Below, one piece after another: positions 26,436 through 35,320 of a DNA stretch of 64,000 nt. Source of the stretch: Anaerocolumna chitinilytica (GTDB lineage Bacteria; Bacillota; Clostridia; Lachnospirales; Lachnospiraceae). The notes beneath the pieces are model-generated. The model was not told the DNA's origin. It did not search any database and worked only from the letters and a program-made list of their open reading frames with translations. The stretch spans positions 3,476,001 to 3,540,000 of the forward strand of contig NZ_AP023368.1 of NCBI RefSeq assembly GCF_014218355.1, in the 5' to 3' direction. Each line of letters begins with the position of its first letter. Within the stretch, counting starts at the first letter, position 1. The position numbers and the translations under genes are program-made.

Positions 26436-27815
26436 TTAATTACCAAGGATGAAATTACCAAGGCTATAGACTCCGGTATAATCAAGCGCTGCGAAGGTGT
26501 TTGCAATCTTTATAGGCTGCTCGGACAGCGGATCATAAATCCCCATGCAGAGACTGTATTGGTATTGCTTGTGTTCCTTCTCTGTAAGCCACTCTGCTGC
26601 AGGTAACACCGCCTCTAATAATACCTTCTCGTTCGGCAGCCATTTACGGGTATCTGTATCAGCAGTACATTTATGCACCACGAAAAGGGCAGCAGTTCGA
26701 ATTATAAGCTTTACTTCAAATTTATGATAACAAGGGGAAAATCCCATGTTGGTGATTTTTATAGATACTTTTATATTACCGCTCTTATCAGAGGCAAGGG
26801 ACAGATCGACCTCTTCTAAGGTAAAACGATAACCCAGATGAGCTGTAATGTAGTCATATGCCGTTTTCTCTTTCCACAGGGCAAAACCACACTTACTTTT
26901 TTTCCATTTATGAAGCACCTGTTCGTCATACTCACTATGCAGATAAGAAACTTTCATTTCCCTCAAAGTGCTTATTGCCAGCGTTGGGTCATTATAGGCA
27001 CATTCATTAATAACCTCACCACCATTGGAAACGTAGTTGCATAACTCACTCTGAAACTTAAGTTCATCCTCACGTACCCATTTATCGCTATATTCTTTGG
27101 AATCAATCGCCTTGATATCTCCATAGGTACCAAAATCAACTTCTGAGGCCATCATACCGTCATTGAAGAGTGAAAACCTGGCCTTTTGAATATCTGTATA
27201 ACCAGTCTCTGCGTCCAAGGGTTTATATGTTTGAAATAACATCCGCCAGAAACTGGGACATCGCAGTGCTATTTGCGTATTTTCCCCGGTACATTCGTAC
27301 AGCTGTTTTGCCAGCCGTGCCATATTGCGGTCACTTAAATATCTTGAACTGTGCATTTCTCCCCAACTGCCGATGAAAAGTCCCTGCACGATGTAAATAT
27401 TATTCGCATATTCTTTCAGAAGTAATGATAGCTGCTTCATATGATTTAGGATGATTGTGATGTCCTTGGGTTCATTTAAAATACCTTTCCCTTCCCAATC
27501 ATATACAAAACGAACAATCATTTGCTTTTTTTGGATAATAAAATATTGAAAGATACGCTCTATATTATTAATAGCTTTTTCTGATAATGGCATTTCATTA
27601 TAAGGAAGGAGATTGATTTCCACGAGACATAGTTGATGAGCAGTATTAATTGAAATCTGTTCTACCATCTTCCCTTCCGGCTGCAGCATTGCAGAATCAG
27701 CATAAAAACGATAGATTGCGTATAATCCGCAATAGGGATTATTCAGAGACTCCGCTTTTTCTGTTTTTGGAAGCGGCATCCACTTAAATTTAGTAACAGG
27801 ACCCTTTCGTGACAT
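26436..27815 (-). CDS. DUF4874/DUF4832-type protein of polysaccharide clusters
   Basis: 459 residues from the ATG at 27815, seven bases after GGAAGGTG; a longer frame would overlap the upstream gene. Residues 20-290 look like a (beta/alpha)8 glycoside-hydrolase-like domain: N-P-Y-C-G-L-Y near 30, L-V-E-I-N-L-L-P-Y, M-I-V-R-F-V-Y-D-W-E-G-K-G near 115-130, V-Q-G-L-F-I-G-S-W-G-E-M-H-S near 160-175, and N-E-C-A-Y-N near 275. Residues 320-450 are an immunoglobulin-like beta domain. This matches my memory of DUF4874 plus DUF4832. There is no signal peptide or membrane segment. It may act on, or bind, the cluster's glycan; the reaction is unknown. It follows the GT2 gene by 19 bases. Confidence 0.65.
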   Translation of the reverse strand: MSRKGPVTKFKWMPLPKTEKAESLNNPYCGLYAIYRFYADSAMLQPEGKMVEQISINTAHQLCLVEINLLPYNEMPLSEKAINNIERIFQYFIIQKKQMIVRFVYDWEGKGILNEPKDITIILNHMKQLSLLLKEYANNIYIVQGLFIGSWGEMHSSRYLSDRNMARLAKQLYECTGENTQIALRCPSFWRMLFQTYKPLDAETGYTDIQKARFSLFNDGMMASEVDFGTYGDIKAIDSKEYSDKWVREDELKFQSELCNYVSNGGEVINECAYNDPTLAISTLREMKVSYLHSEYDEQVLHKWKKSKCGFALWKEKTAYDYITAHLGYRFTLEEVDLSLASDKSGNIKVSIKITNMGFSPCYHKFEVKLIIRTAALFVVHKCTADTDTRKWLPNEKVLLEAVLPAAEWLTEKEHKQYQYSLCMGIYDPLSEQPIKIANTFAALDYTGVYSLGNFILGN

Positions 27816-27834
27816 ATATGAACACCTTCCATGA

Positions 27835-28578
27835 TTATTTCTGTAACCCATTTTTTACACGTTTTATAACAGTCATGATACTAAGGGGCATAATCATCAT
27901 ATAAAGCATCTGTTTTAACAGTCCTGTGTGCATGCTTAAGCCGGCCTTTCTTTCATGCATAACAGATGCTGTTTCTACTACATTAAATCCTAAGAGCAGC
28001 ATCTGGATAATCATATTGGCATCGGGATAAAAATAATCAAAATTTCCATATATAGAATAATATGTAAATGTTTTTTTGTTCAAGCCTTGCAGCCCCGAGG
28101 TAGGATCGGTTATTGTCTTGCCGGTTGTTCTCTTAATCACCCAGGAAAACATAGCAAGGGATATTTTCTTGATTCCTGAAATCTTAAAAGACTGGCTTCC
28201 CTCTACAAAACGAGAACCAATTACGATATCAGGTAAGTTACCCTCCTCATCCTTTGTCGTCAGACATTGATAAATGTGCGCGATATTAGAGGGGTTATGC
28301 TGACCATCCGCATCTATCTGGATGACATAATCATACCCTCGGCGAACAGCATATTTATAGCCAACCTGCAGGGCAGAACCATACCCCAGATTAAATACAT
28401 GGGTAACCAAAGAGACATGATATTTTTTTGCAATAAGTCCCGTCTGATCCATAGACGCATCATTTACAACCAGAATATCTGCAAAGCTTCGGATTTCAGG
28501 TGTGCACAAATCATTAAATAATGCTGTCATATTCGCTTCTTCATTAAATGCAGGAACTATAATCAATACTTTATTCAT
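27835..28578 (-). CDS. Glycosyltransferase family 2, DPM1/DPG-synthase-like
   Basis: 247 residues. GT-A fold with V-L-I-I-V-P-A-F-N-E-E at the start, V-V-N-D-A-S-M-D near 38, D-Y-V-I-Q-I-D-A-D-G-Q-H near 90 (the D-x-D site) and D-P-T-S-G-L-Q-G near 160. This last motif is typical of polyprenyl-phosphate hexose synthases of the DPM1 type. There is no C-terminal membrane pair; membrane contact may come through the DUF2304 protein two genes upstream, a frequent partner of such GT2s. The start ATG overlaps the stop of the GT4 gene by four bases (ATGA), so translation is coupled. Confidence 0.88.
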   Translation of the reverse strand: MNKVLIIVPAFNEEANMTALFNDLCTPEIRSFADILVVNDASMDQTGLIAKKYHVSLVTHVFNLGYGSALQVGYKYAVRRGYDYVIQIDADGQHNPSNIAHIYQCLTTKDEEGNLPDIVIGSRFVEGSQSFKISGIKKISLAMFSWVIKRTTGKTITDPTSGLQGLNKKTFTYYSIYGNFDYFYPDANMIIQMLLLGFNVVETASVMHERKAGLSMHTGLLKQMLYMMIMPLSIMTVIKRVKNGLQK

Positions 28579-29801
28579 ACCTTCTTCTCCTTGTTAAGCA
28601 TAGCCAGCATGCCTTCCAAATCTCCAGGATACTCCAATTGTTTTTCCAGTACATGCTCTGCATATTCCTTTTGTTTTTTCGGGTCTTCTATAAGCCGCTT
28701 AAGTTCATAAACTAAATTTTCCACATTCAATGACAGTAAGATGCCATCGTATCCTGATATAATCTGCTCCGTATTACCGGTACAATCCGATGCCACAATT
28801 GGCTTTCCTAATATCTGTGCTTCTTCAATTGCCAGACTCTTTCCTTCAAAACGAGTTGCATGGACATAGATATCTGCCTGCTTCATAAATGGATAGGGAT
28901 TATCCTTGGCTCCCATTAGGATAAAGTATTCCTCCACACCGTATTTCTTAATCAGCATCTCCAGATTTCTTCTTTCCATACCCTCGCCTATAACATACCA
29001 GCGCACAGGATAACCAGCCTTACGCAGCTCTGCCAGCGCAGCGACAGCAATATCATAACCTTTCTGATAATGGAGGCGCCCCACCGTTAAAAGGCGAATA
29101 CCTTTAAAACCATCCGTAAACCCGGTTCCACTTTCCGCTTTCTTAACAATACTTTCCTTATCCAGCAGATTGCGAAACAAGGTGACCTTATTCCTATACT
29201 TTGGATAAACACTGCAGAATTTCTCTCCGACCTCTTTAGAAACCACAAAAATCTTCTCCATTTTCTCATAACAGTCTTTGTCCATGAAAGGTGTATACCC
29301 GGCTTTTTGATAATCAATATGGATAAATGCCGCCTTATGGTCTGCTTTTACTTTATCCGCAAGATAATAGGCTGCTGCTCCCTCAAGATAAGCCACCGCT
29401 AAATCATATTTTTCTGTTAAAGCCGGCCGCCCGTCTGAGAGAAGCCTCCACAAAAGCTTATCATATTGTAGTTTTCTGCCGGAAGCTTTCTGTTCTCTGA
29501 TATTCTTTCCCATTGTTCCAAGTGCCCGAAAGCCCGTCATCTTATAAAAAAAAGAGTAAAGGATTGTTCTTAGTATCTGCACCCGCCCGGAAAAAGACAG
29601 CACCGAATGACTGTTCACATGCTTATTCAGAAGATGCACGCTTTTAGGCACCCTGTCAAACAGTTCTCCGCAGGGAATGATCGCAAGCAGAGAAAGCTCA
29701 TATTCTCCCATGGAATCCAGCTTTTTAAGCAGCTCTATCAAGGCGGTCTCAGCACCGGCTCTGCCCATCGTATTAATAATAAACAAGAGTTTCTTTCTCA
29801 T
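28575..29801 (-). CDS. Glycosyltransferase family 4
   Basis: 408 residues from the ATG at 29801. A 55-residue longer frame exists but is low-complexity, has no ribosome site and is encoded by the tandem repeat of the DUF2304 gene in another frame. GT-B fold: N-T-M-G-R-A-G-A-E-T-A near residue 10, L-L-T-V-G-R-L-H-Y-Q-K-G-Y near 235, and E-G-K-S-L-A-I-E-E-A-Q-I-L-G-K-P-I-V near 320, the E-x7-E motif of retaining GT4 enzymes. Cytosolic, with a basic N-terminal half for membrane contact. It should add a sugar to the lipid-linked intermediate of this operon; specificity unknown. Confidence 0.9.
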   Translation of the reverse strand: MRKKLLFIINTMGRAGAETALIELLKKLDSMGEYELSLLAIIPCGELFDRVPKSVHLLNKHVNSHSVLSFSGRVQILRTILYSFFYKMTGFRALGTMGKNIREQKASGRKLQYDKLLWRLLSDGRPALTEKYDLAVAYLEGAAAYYLADKVKADHKAAFIHIDYQKAGYTPFMDKDCYEKMEKIFVVSKEVGEKFCSVYPKYRNKVTLFRNLLDKESIVKKAESGTGFTDGFKGIRLLTVGRLHYQKGYDIAVAALAELRKAGYPVRWYVIGEGMERRNLEMLIKKYGVEEYFILMGAKDNPYPFMKQADIYVHATRFEGKSLAIEEAQILGKPIVASDCTGNTEQIISGYDGILLSLNVENLVYELKRLIEDPKKQKEYAEHVLEKQLEYPGDLEGMLAMLNKEKKV

Positions 29802-29844
29802 AACAATATGATTCTCCCTAGTAATTTTTCCGGAATAAGATATA

Positions 29845-30327
29845 TCAGCAAAATGGGGTTCCAATAGTAAAGGGCATTCCATCAGAGGAGGAAATTCCTT
29901 TAGGGGAAGACATCTCAGTGGAAGGAGACGTCTGAGTGGAGGAAGACCGCTCAAGAGTAGCAGCATACTCCCTTGTAATCAGATCTTTCAAATGACTGTT
30001 CTCTTCATTTAGCAAAGATACCTGCATGGCAAGCTCTTGTACCCGAGCAGATAATTCAGCATTAGCCTTGTAGCAGTTAAAAATCCCATAGGTTGCCAGA
30101 ATAATGGCGATTGCAAATATAATGGACGGCGGGTATTGTACTGAGAACTGGTCGGATATAAAATACACCAATCCGGGAACCAAACCAAATATAATTATTA
30201 TGATACCACCCATAATCCAGAACAAACTTTGTTTTTCTGTCATTTTACGGACAACGCTGGCTTTTCTCGCCATATAAATCAGAATCAAACCCGAAGCGCA
30301 AATAAAAAGCTGAAGTAATAACGACAT
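29845..30327 (-). CDS. DUF2304-family membrane protein with repeat-encoded tail
   Basis: 160 residues. Three membrane helices (about 3-20, 33-57, 66-84) and a short coiled coil (about 88-118) match DUF2304. These proteins usually stand next to a DPM1-like GT2 and probably anchor it; that GT2 is two genes downstream. The C-terminal 30 residues are unusual: Ser/Thr/Pro-rich and encoded by four degenerate 18-base units at 29881-29952, so they look like a recent expansion. The protein ends in F-C. It lies 74 bases after pelG. Confidence 0.75.
   Translation of the reverse strand: MSLLLQLFICASGLILIYMARKASVVRKMTEKQSLFWIMGGIIIIIFGLVPGLVYFISDQFSVQYPPSIIFAIAIILATYGIFNCYKANAELSARVQELAMQVSLLNEENSHLKDLITREYAATLERSSSTQTSPSTEMSSPKGISSSDGMPFTIGTPFC
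29881..29952. repeat. Four degenerate 18-bp tandem units in the DUF2304 gene
   Basis: Units of 18 bases start at 29881, 29899, 29917 and 29935. Units 3 and 4 begin AGTGGA and share 13 of 18 positions. Being a multiple of three, the repeat encodes a six-residue Ser/Pro/Thr unit. The plus strand of this stretch is almost all purine. Confidence 0.6.
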
Positions 30328-30401
30328 ATAATTCCTCCTAATGTACTTTTGTCAACTATACCCCTACATGCTAATACAACCCCAAATTCAATAGTTTATC
30401 G

Positions 30402-31850
30402 CTAACCTTGTTTATATACATTATAAACATCCGCCCTTGGCATCTCCTCGTATACCTGCTTTAGGACCGTACCACGGCAGAATACATGGCTGTCCAGATT
30501 TTTCTCGATCCAGCGCAGCCTGAAATAAGAGAATGTAAACGAGCAAAAAGCACCTGCCGTAAACCCTGCTCCATACCAGATAGCAGACAGCTGTGTTGCC
30601 AGAAGAGAACCGGCTAAGGTAACACTTGCAAAAATCACACCATTGATCACGGCACCTTTTAAGTCATCAAAATAATACAGGAACAGCAATTCAGAATACA
30701 TTAAAAATGCTATGAAATAACCTACTGCCAATTGGGGATATATCTCCATAATCATTCCGGAAAATCCGATAATCGGCAGAATTACAATGGCAATTAGATA
30801 AACCACCACCGAAACAATAAACTGAATATGTGTAAGAGACAAAAGCTGTGAAGAAAGTCCTCGAAACATCCTTTTCTTCGTCTTCTCAATACTGTCAAGT
30901 TTACCTCCGATGACAGCTTGCGTATAATCCTTGTACCTGTCATGGAAGTGCATCTCCACTCTGGATATAAACAAAACACTGGCAGATATATTGGTAAACA
31001 TAGCAAGACAGGTAGCCATATCATAGGATTGGTTACAGACATAGGTGTCGCGAACTACCAGATGGGTCGGATGGGTCCAAAATACAAAATTGTGAATAAA
31101 CAGTCCCAGCGTATATAAAAAATTAGAGACAATTAACCTCCAATACACCTTATAATAGTGCAGTACATCCCCGTATTTACGGCTGTTCGCAGGAAAATAC
31201 CGCATTACATTACCTATCTCCAGGGAAGCAATCAGTAAAAAACCAATACTTAAAGCAAGCAGCATACTATAGGTAATGGAAAACTTCAGAAGAAGGCGAA
31301 AAATCACGGACAATAAAAACGTCAGCACCATACTGCTTAAAAAGTACAAAGAAACTTTCTTATATTGCTTTAAAATTGAATTATAAACCATAGAGGAAAA
31401 TGTCAGCGTCAATCCCAAATAAGCCATATAGGTTGTAAACACATAGTAAATAGCTACCTGGCCGATAACCACCTCATAAATATAAAAGGGGATTGCTATC
31501 AGGGAGGAAAGGGTAAGGTTTGTGATTGTTCCCACAAAAACACATGGTCTAATATCTTCATAATGCTGCTCATATATCCTATCCGTCTGAAATTTGGAAA
31601 GTACCGAGTTAAAAGGAGAGGAAGTTAAAAGGGAAAAGATAAATATATACAGAATACTGCTTGAAAAGGTTTCCCTTTCCAAATACCCAACCTGATCAAA
31701 ACCTAATACACGATACATTCCAAAAAGGCATCCTATCACTACCAGCATTGGTGCAATCGTATTAACAAAGCTAAAGCCAATGCCATAAAGAGAAGCAGTT
31801 AATGTATGTTTATCAAATATTCTGTTTAGCTGAACACCAATACCAGCCAT
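30402..31850 (-). CDS. pelG: Pel exopolysaccharide transporter PelG
   Basis: 482 residues from the ATG at 31850 (GAGGTG nine bases upstream; a GTG four codons earlier lacks space for a ribosome site). It begins M-A-G-I-G-V-Q-L-N-R-I-F, the same opening as known PelG proteins. It has about 12 membrane helices, with an early T-S-S-P-F-N-S-V-L-S motif near 80 and a cytoplasmic loop rich in charged residues near 225. PelG belongs to the MOP flippase superfamily and works with the PelF polymerase and PelD/PelE to make and move Pel. It is 33 bases after pelF. Confidence 0.9.
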   Translation of the reverse strand: MAGIGVQLNRIFDKHTLTASLYGIGFSFVNTIAPMLVVIGCLFGMYRVLGFDQVGYLERETFSSSILYIFIFSLLTSSPFNSVLSKFQTDRIYEQHYEDIRPCVFVGTITNLTLSSLIAIPFYIYEVVIGQVAIYYVFTTYMAYLGLTLTFSSMVYNSILKQYKKVSLYFLSSMVLTFLLSVIFRLLLKFSITYSMLLALSIGFLLIASLEIGNVMRYFPANSRKYGDVLHYYKVYWRLIVSNFLYTLGLFIHNFVFWTHPTHLVVRDTYVCNQSYDMATCLAMFTNISASVLFISRVEMHFHDRYKDYTQAVIGGKLDSIEKTKKRMFRGLSSQLLSLTHIQFIVSVVVYLIAIVILPIIGFSGMIMEIYPQLAVGYFIAFLMYSELLFLYYFDDLKGAVINGVIFASVTLAGSLLATQLSAIWYGAGFTAGAFCSFTFSYFRLRWIEKNLDSHVFCRGTVLKQVYEEMPRADVYNVYKQG

Positions 31851-31883
31851 ATCCGTTCTCACCTCTCTTTTTACTAAATTGAA

Positions 31884-33347
31884 TTACTGCTTCTTTTTAA
31901 CCACAAATGCTTCTTCCGTATAAGTAACATCACTCATTTCAGCCAGGGTTTTATAAATCTTTCTATAGTTGTTTTCCATATACACATTTTTATATTTCGC
32001 CATAAGACGATTATAACCATTCATGCCCATCTTCTTTCGTAAAGCAGGATCAACAGCCAACTTTAAAATTGCGTTGGTTATTTCTGCAATATTCATAACA
32101 GGTACGATAATACCTGCCTCACCAAAGGAATCCCCTTCTCCGTAAACCAAGCCATAACAGTTACCTACATTCGTAGCAATACACGGTTTTTTTGCAGCAA
32201 ACCCTTCCAAAATCGTAAGTGGCTGGCCTTCGCTGATACTGGTAAGTATGGTCATATCCATTTTTCCGATATACTCAGTCGTACGTATGCTGCCTGTAAA
32301 TACGATATTTTCAGCATTCAGAGCTTTTATCAATTCATGGCAGTCTGCAGCATATTCCGGATCCTCATCATCCGGTCCCATAATCCATAGCTTTAGCTTC
32401 GGCTCTTTCTGATGTGCATAGTAAAATGCATTAATCAAGGTCTTTACATCCTTGATCGGTGTAACACGAAGGATTGCCCCAACATTAATATTCACATCCT
32501 CCGGATCTTTCATAGGAATGTCCTCGAAATGCTTTGCATCAATGCCATTGGGTGTAATGATTGCCTTTTCCTCCGGGCAGCCTAACTCTATTTGCAAGGA
32601 GTGAGCCTGTTTAAAGAGAGAAGTTACCAGATCTGCAAAATAGTATGCGCATTTTGACATTTTATGAAACTGCTCAATCCATATATTTTTATAAATCCCT
32701 TGAACCCATTTTGCTTTGATAATCTCCTCTTCCCTCTCACGGGTATAAATACCATGCTCACTGATAAGCAATTTTGCATTGGTGTAGATGGACAGGGCTT
32801 TGCTGCCAATAATACCTGCATAGCCGGTGGATACGCAGTGGTAAATATCAGCTTTTGGCGGCATACATTTTAACGCGAAGAAAAGCGGTAGATAGATAGA
32901 GCGCATGGTCCACAGGAAATCTGAAAAGGTAATATCATAATACCGCAGAGAATAATAGTCTTTTGTGACCTCCAGGAATTCCGGACTCATCAGAATATTG
33001 TTAATGGAGACATTCTTCCGGCTAAACATTCTAAACACCGTCAGCCAGTCTACCTCTTGTCCGATAATCAGGCTTCTCAGTGCATCCAATTCTTTTTTCT
33101 TTAGATGTACCCTTTTTTCGGTCCTGTATTTTCCGACCCAGTCCACATCCTGTAAATAGACCTCATGGACTTCTGTCAGATTATCCGGCAGACTGTAGGC
33201 AAACTTGCCTCTGATGCTCCGATCTGCCACAATTGTAATGAGATTGAACTCAATATTGGGAAATAATTTTATGATGCTGTGTATCCAGCTGGATACACCG
33301 CCAACAACATAGGGGTAACATCCCTCCGCTATTAAACAAACCTTCAT
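31884..33347 (-). CDS. pelF: Pel polymerase glycosyltransferase PelF
   Basis: 487 residues, soluble GT-B fold. The start M-K-V-C-L-I-A-E-G-C-Y-P-Y-V-V-G-G-V-S-S is the PelF-specific N-terminus. Further motifs are S-E-H-G-I-Y-T-R-E-R-E near 195, I-T-P-N-G-I-D near 265, G-A-I-L-R-V-T-P-I-K-D-V-K near 292 and S-E-G-Q-P-L-T-I-L-E-G-F near 388 (the E-x7-E-like site). PelF polymerises UDP-GalNAc/GlcNAc-type sugars in known Pel systems. The second of two adjacent ATGs is used because it leaves a normal five-base distance to GGGAGG. A 6-bp hairpin (CTGCCT/AGGCAG) sits in the gap to the upstream gene. Confidence 0.93.
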   Translation of the reverse strand: MKVCLIAEGCYPYVVGGVSSWIHSIIKLFPNIEFNLITIVADRSIRGKFAYSLPDNLTEVHEVYLQDVDWVGKYRTEKRVHLKKKELDALRSLIIGQEVDWLTVFRMFSRKNVSINNILMSPEFLEVTKDYYSLRYYDITFSDFLWTMRSIYLPLFFALKCMPPKADIYHCVSTGYAGIIGSKALSIYTNAKLLISEHGIYTREREEEIIKAKWVQGIYKNIWIEQFHKMSKCAYYFADLVTSLFKQAHSLQIELGCPEEKAIITPNGIDAKHFEDIPMKDPEDVNINVGAILRVTPIKDVKTLINAFYYAHQKEPKLKLWIMGPDDEDPEYAADCHELIKALNAENIVFTGSIRTTEYIGKMDMTILTSISEGQPLTILEGFAAKKPCIATNVGNCYGLVYGEGDSFGEAGIIVPVMNIAEITNAILKLAVDPALRKKMGMNGYNRLMAKYKNVYMENNYRKIYKTLAEMSDVTYTEEAFVVKKKQ

Positions 33348-33394
33348 CATAGCCTCCCTCTGCCTTCCAGTAATATATTTTATTTACAGGCAGT

Positions 33395-35305
33395 TTATTT
33401 CGGGTTACTTGGTATTAATTTATTATTTTTCGGCTTCTGAAGAAGATTCTTTTCACTCATATGAAGCCTTACTTCTTTCCCTTGTGCTTTAATCAGATAG
33501 AAGGTATCAGATATCTTCTTGGCTGTCCCATTCTCCACAGAATCAATTTGCTTATTACTGGTATTAAATATAAAGTAAGCTTCCTTCTCGAAATGATCTA
33601 TATGAATATCAACATCCTCTGCATTATAATCCCAGGTGTAGTCCAATGCCAGAAAGCGTCTCACCCGGTTTTCCATTTCATAGACTGATACCATGTCCAT
33701 CATAGAATAATCATTAAAATACGTACTGCCCTTAGACAATTTAAGGCTTAACTCATTCCATTCATCAGAGAGATTCTGCGGATACAGGACTCGTTTAATA
33801 TCCACTCCCATATTGCACATGCCCAGTGCATTTTCTATGGCATTCATTCTCAGGTCATCCATGGTTTCATGCCGGTAACCATCCAGAGTATATTTTACGG
33901 AAAGTACATCGGCATTTAAAAAGCCCAATAGATTATCCCCCTCTTTGTAGTCTGACATAACCAGATTAATATCATGCAGGAAAGCACTATTAAGCACACT
34001 CTCCACTTCCCCTTCACGAAAACCTGCCGTATACAATGCTGTAAAATGATAATCCGGCAGAAATTTTCTAAAAAACAATTCATTTTTCTTAAGCATATCA
34101 TTTATATCAACTCCAGACACCTGACCTAAGGATAGGCCCAATCCTCCTGAAAGTTTTTCAATCTCCTCCAAGTAAAATACAAGATAATCCTCCTTTGAAG
34201 CAGCATTATTTTGATAATCCAACTGAGGCGCTGCGAAAAAGTTATAGGAACCACCATATTTTTTTAATATTTGAATAATATTAGGCCACAGCAGGTCTCT
34301 GGCCACTGCCTCTGAATTCCGGCTATACAATTGATTCATCACATCATAATTCTCATCAGAGAAATAGGGGTAACTTAGCAGGGAAATTGTTTGTGCATTT
34401 ATAATAGGATAGAGATAATATTCACTTTGATGGGCCATAAATCCTGTCAATATACCAAGTAGAGATGTACCATCAAAAATATCGCAGTTTACAACACATA
34501 CAAATGAATTTCTCGTTGTCGTCCTCCAAAGCAGCGGCGGAAGATCCTTATCTTCGATTTTAAGATTCTTTTGATTTTTAAAGATTCCTACTGCGTATAC
34601 CTCATAACCTGCTGCCAGTGAATAATAGGGGACATCGACTTTGGTATCATCCTTCTCACCAAAATAGTCACCCTTTGTATAAATTCGTTCTTTGTTTATC
34701 ATGAAATTAGAAAATATCTTAATTCCGTCAGCTGTCACATTCTCAGCCACCTCAGCCTTTATACCAAAAAAGGCGGCAAGTTCCTTGCTCTTAGAAATGG
34801 TCCCATAATCAGGAAGCTCCGGAAAGATCATGGTCTTACCCAGATCAGCATAAGCGTAAAGGTCTGCCAAATCCTCTGCTGTAATCTTGTAATCACCAAA
34901 AATTACTGTATCATAGCCAGATATCTCTTCTTTTTTAGGCAGAGAATGAAAGACCTTGTACAAATATTTATTATATACGCACCACTGAATCAGAACCTGG
35001 GTATTCGTACTTTCTTTGTCTAAGGACATATCCTTGGACATATCCTGGGATATAATAGCGATGCGTAGCTTTCCTCTTTTATCTACAACTTCTCTTCCCT
35101 TCGCAGGTGCTAATGAGGCAGAAAGCTCCAGATTCAGAGAATCAGCCGTTATCGTATCGCTGATAGTAATATCTGATTTATCTGTCTCCTTTATATTCTT
35201 AGAAGTACCTGACAAAATATTTGTAGAGACGCCAATAAACATAAACATTACAAATACCATTAACATTAATATAAAAATTGTAAAGTAATTTTTTATAGAA
35301 ACCAT
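33395..35305 (-). CDS. Membrane-anchored extracytoplasmic protein, PelA/DUF2194-like (tentative)
   Basis: 636 residues. One N-terminal membrane helix (about 8-28), then an exported part. Residues 78-250 resemble a glutamine-amidotransferase-like Rossmann domain (R-I-A-I-I-S-Q-D, then Y-D-T-V-I-F-G-D and G-K-T-M-I-F-P). Residues 265-560 include V-V-N-C-D-I-F-D-G-T at about 271-280, which could be the first Asp motif of a polysaccharide deacetylase-like barrel (compare I-D-G-D-G-F in PelA), and F-F-A-A-P-Q-L-D-Y near 355. The metal-binding His pair is not obvious. Residues 570-620 are a beta domain. Place between pelE and pelF is where Gram-positive pel clusters keep a PelA-type deacetylase/hydrolase. 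Role inferred from context. Confidence 0.55.
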   Translation of the reverse strand: MVSIKNYFTIFILMLMVFVMFMFIGVSTNILSGTSKNIKETDKSDITISDTITADSLNLELSASLAPAKGREVVDKRGKLRIAIISQDMSKDMSLDKESTNTQVLIQWCVYNKYLYKVFHSLPKKEEISGYDTVIFGDYKITAEDLADLYAYADLGKTMIFPELPDYGTISKSKELAAFFGIKAEVAENVTADGIKIFSNFMINKERIYTKGDYFGEKDDTKVDVPYYSLAAGYEVYAVGIFKNQKNLKIEDKDLPPLLWRTTTRNSFVCVVNCDIFDGTSLLGILTGFMAHQSEYYLYPIINAQTISLLSYPYFSDENYDVMNQLYSRNSEAVARDLLWPNIIQILKKYGGSYNFFAAPQLDYQNNAASKEDYLVFYLEEIEKLSGGLGLSLGQVSGVDINDMLKKNELFFRKFLPDYHFTALYTAGFREGEVESVLNSAFLHDINLVMSDYKEGDNLLGFLNADVLSVKYTLDGYRHETMDDLRMNAIENALGMCNMGVDIKRVLYPQNLSDEWNELSLKLSKGSTYFNDYSMMDMVSVYEMENRVRRFLALDYTWDYNAEDVDIHIDHFEKEAYFIFNTSNKQIDSVENGTAKKISDTFYLIKAQGKEVRLHMSEKNLLQKPKNNKLIPSNPK

Positions 35306-35320
35306 TGTCCCTTTCCAGGA

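Noticed and set aside
29802..29966. N-terminal extension of the GT4 gene by 55 residues
   Set aside because: Leu/Pro-rich low-complexity product of the 18-bp repeat of the DUF2304 gene in another frame, without a ribosome site; the GT4 fold starts at the ATG at 29801.
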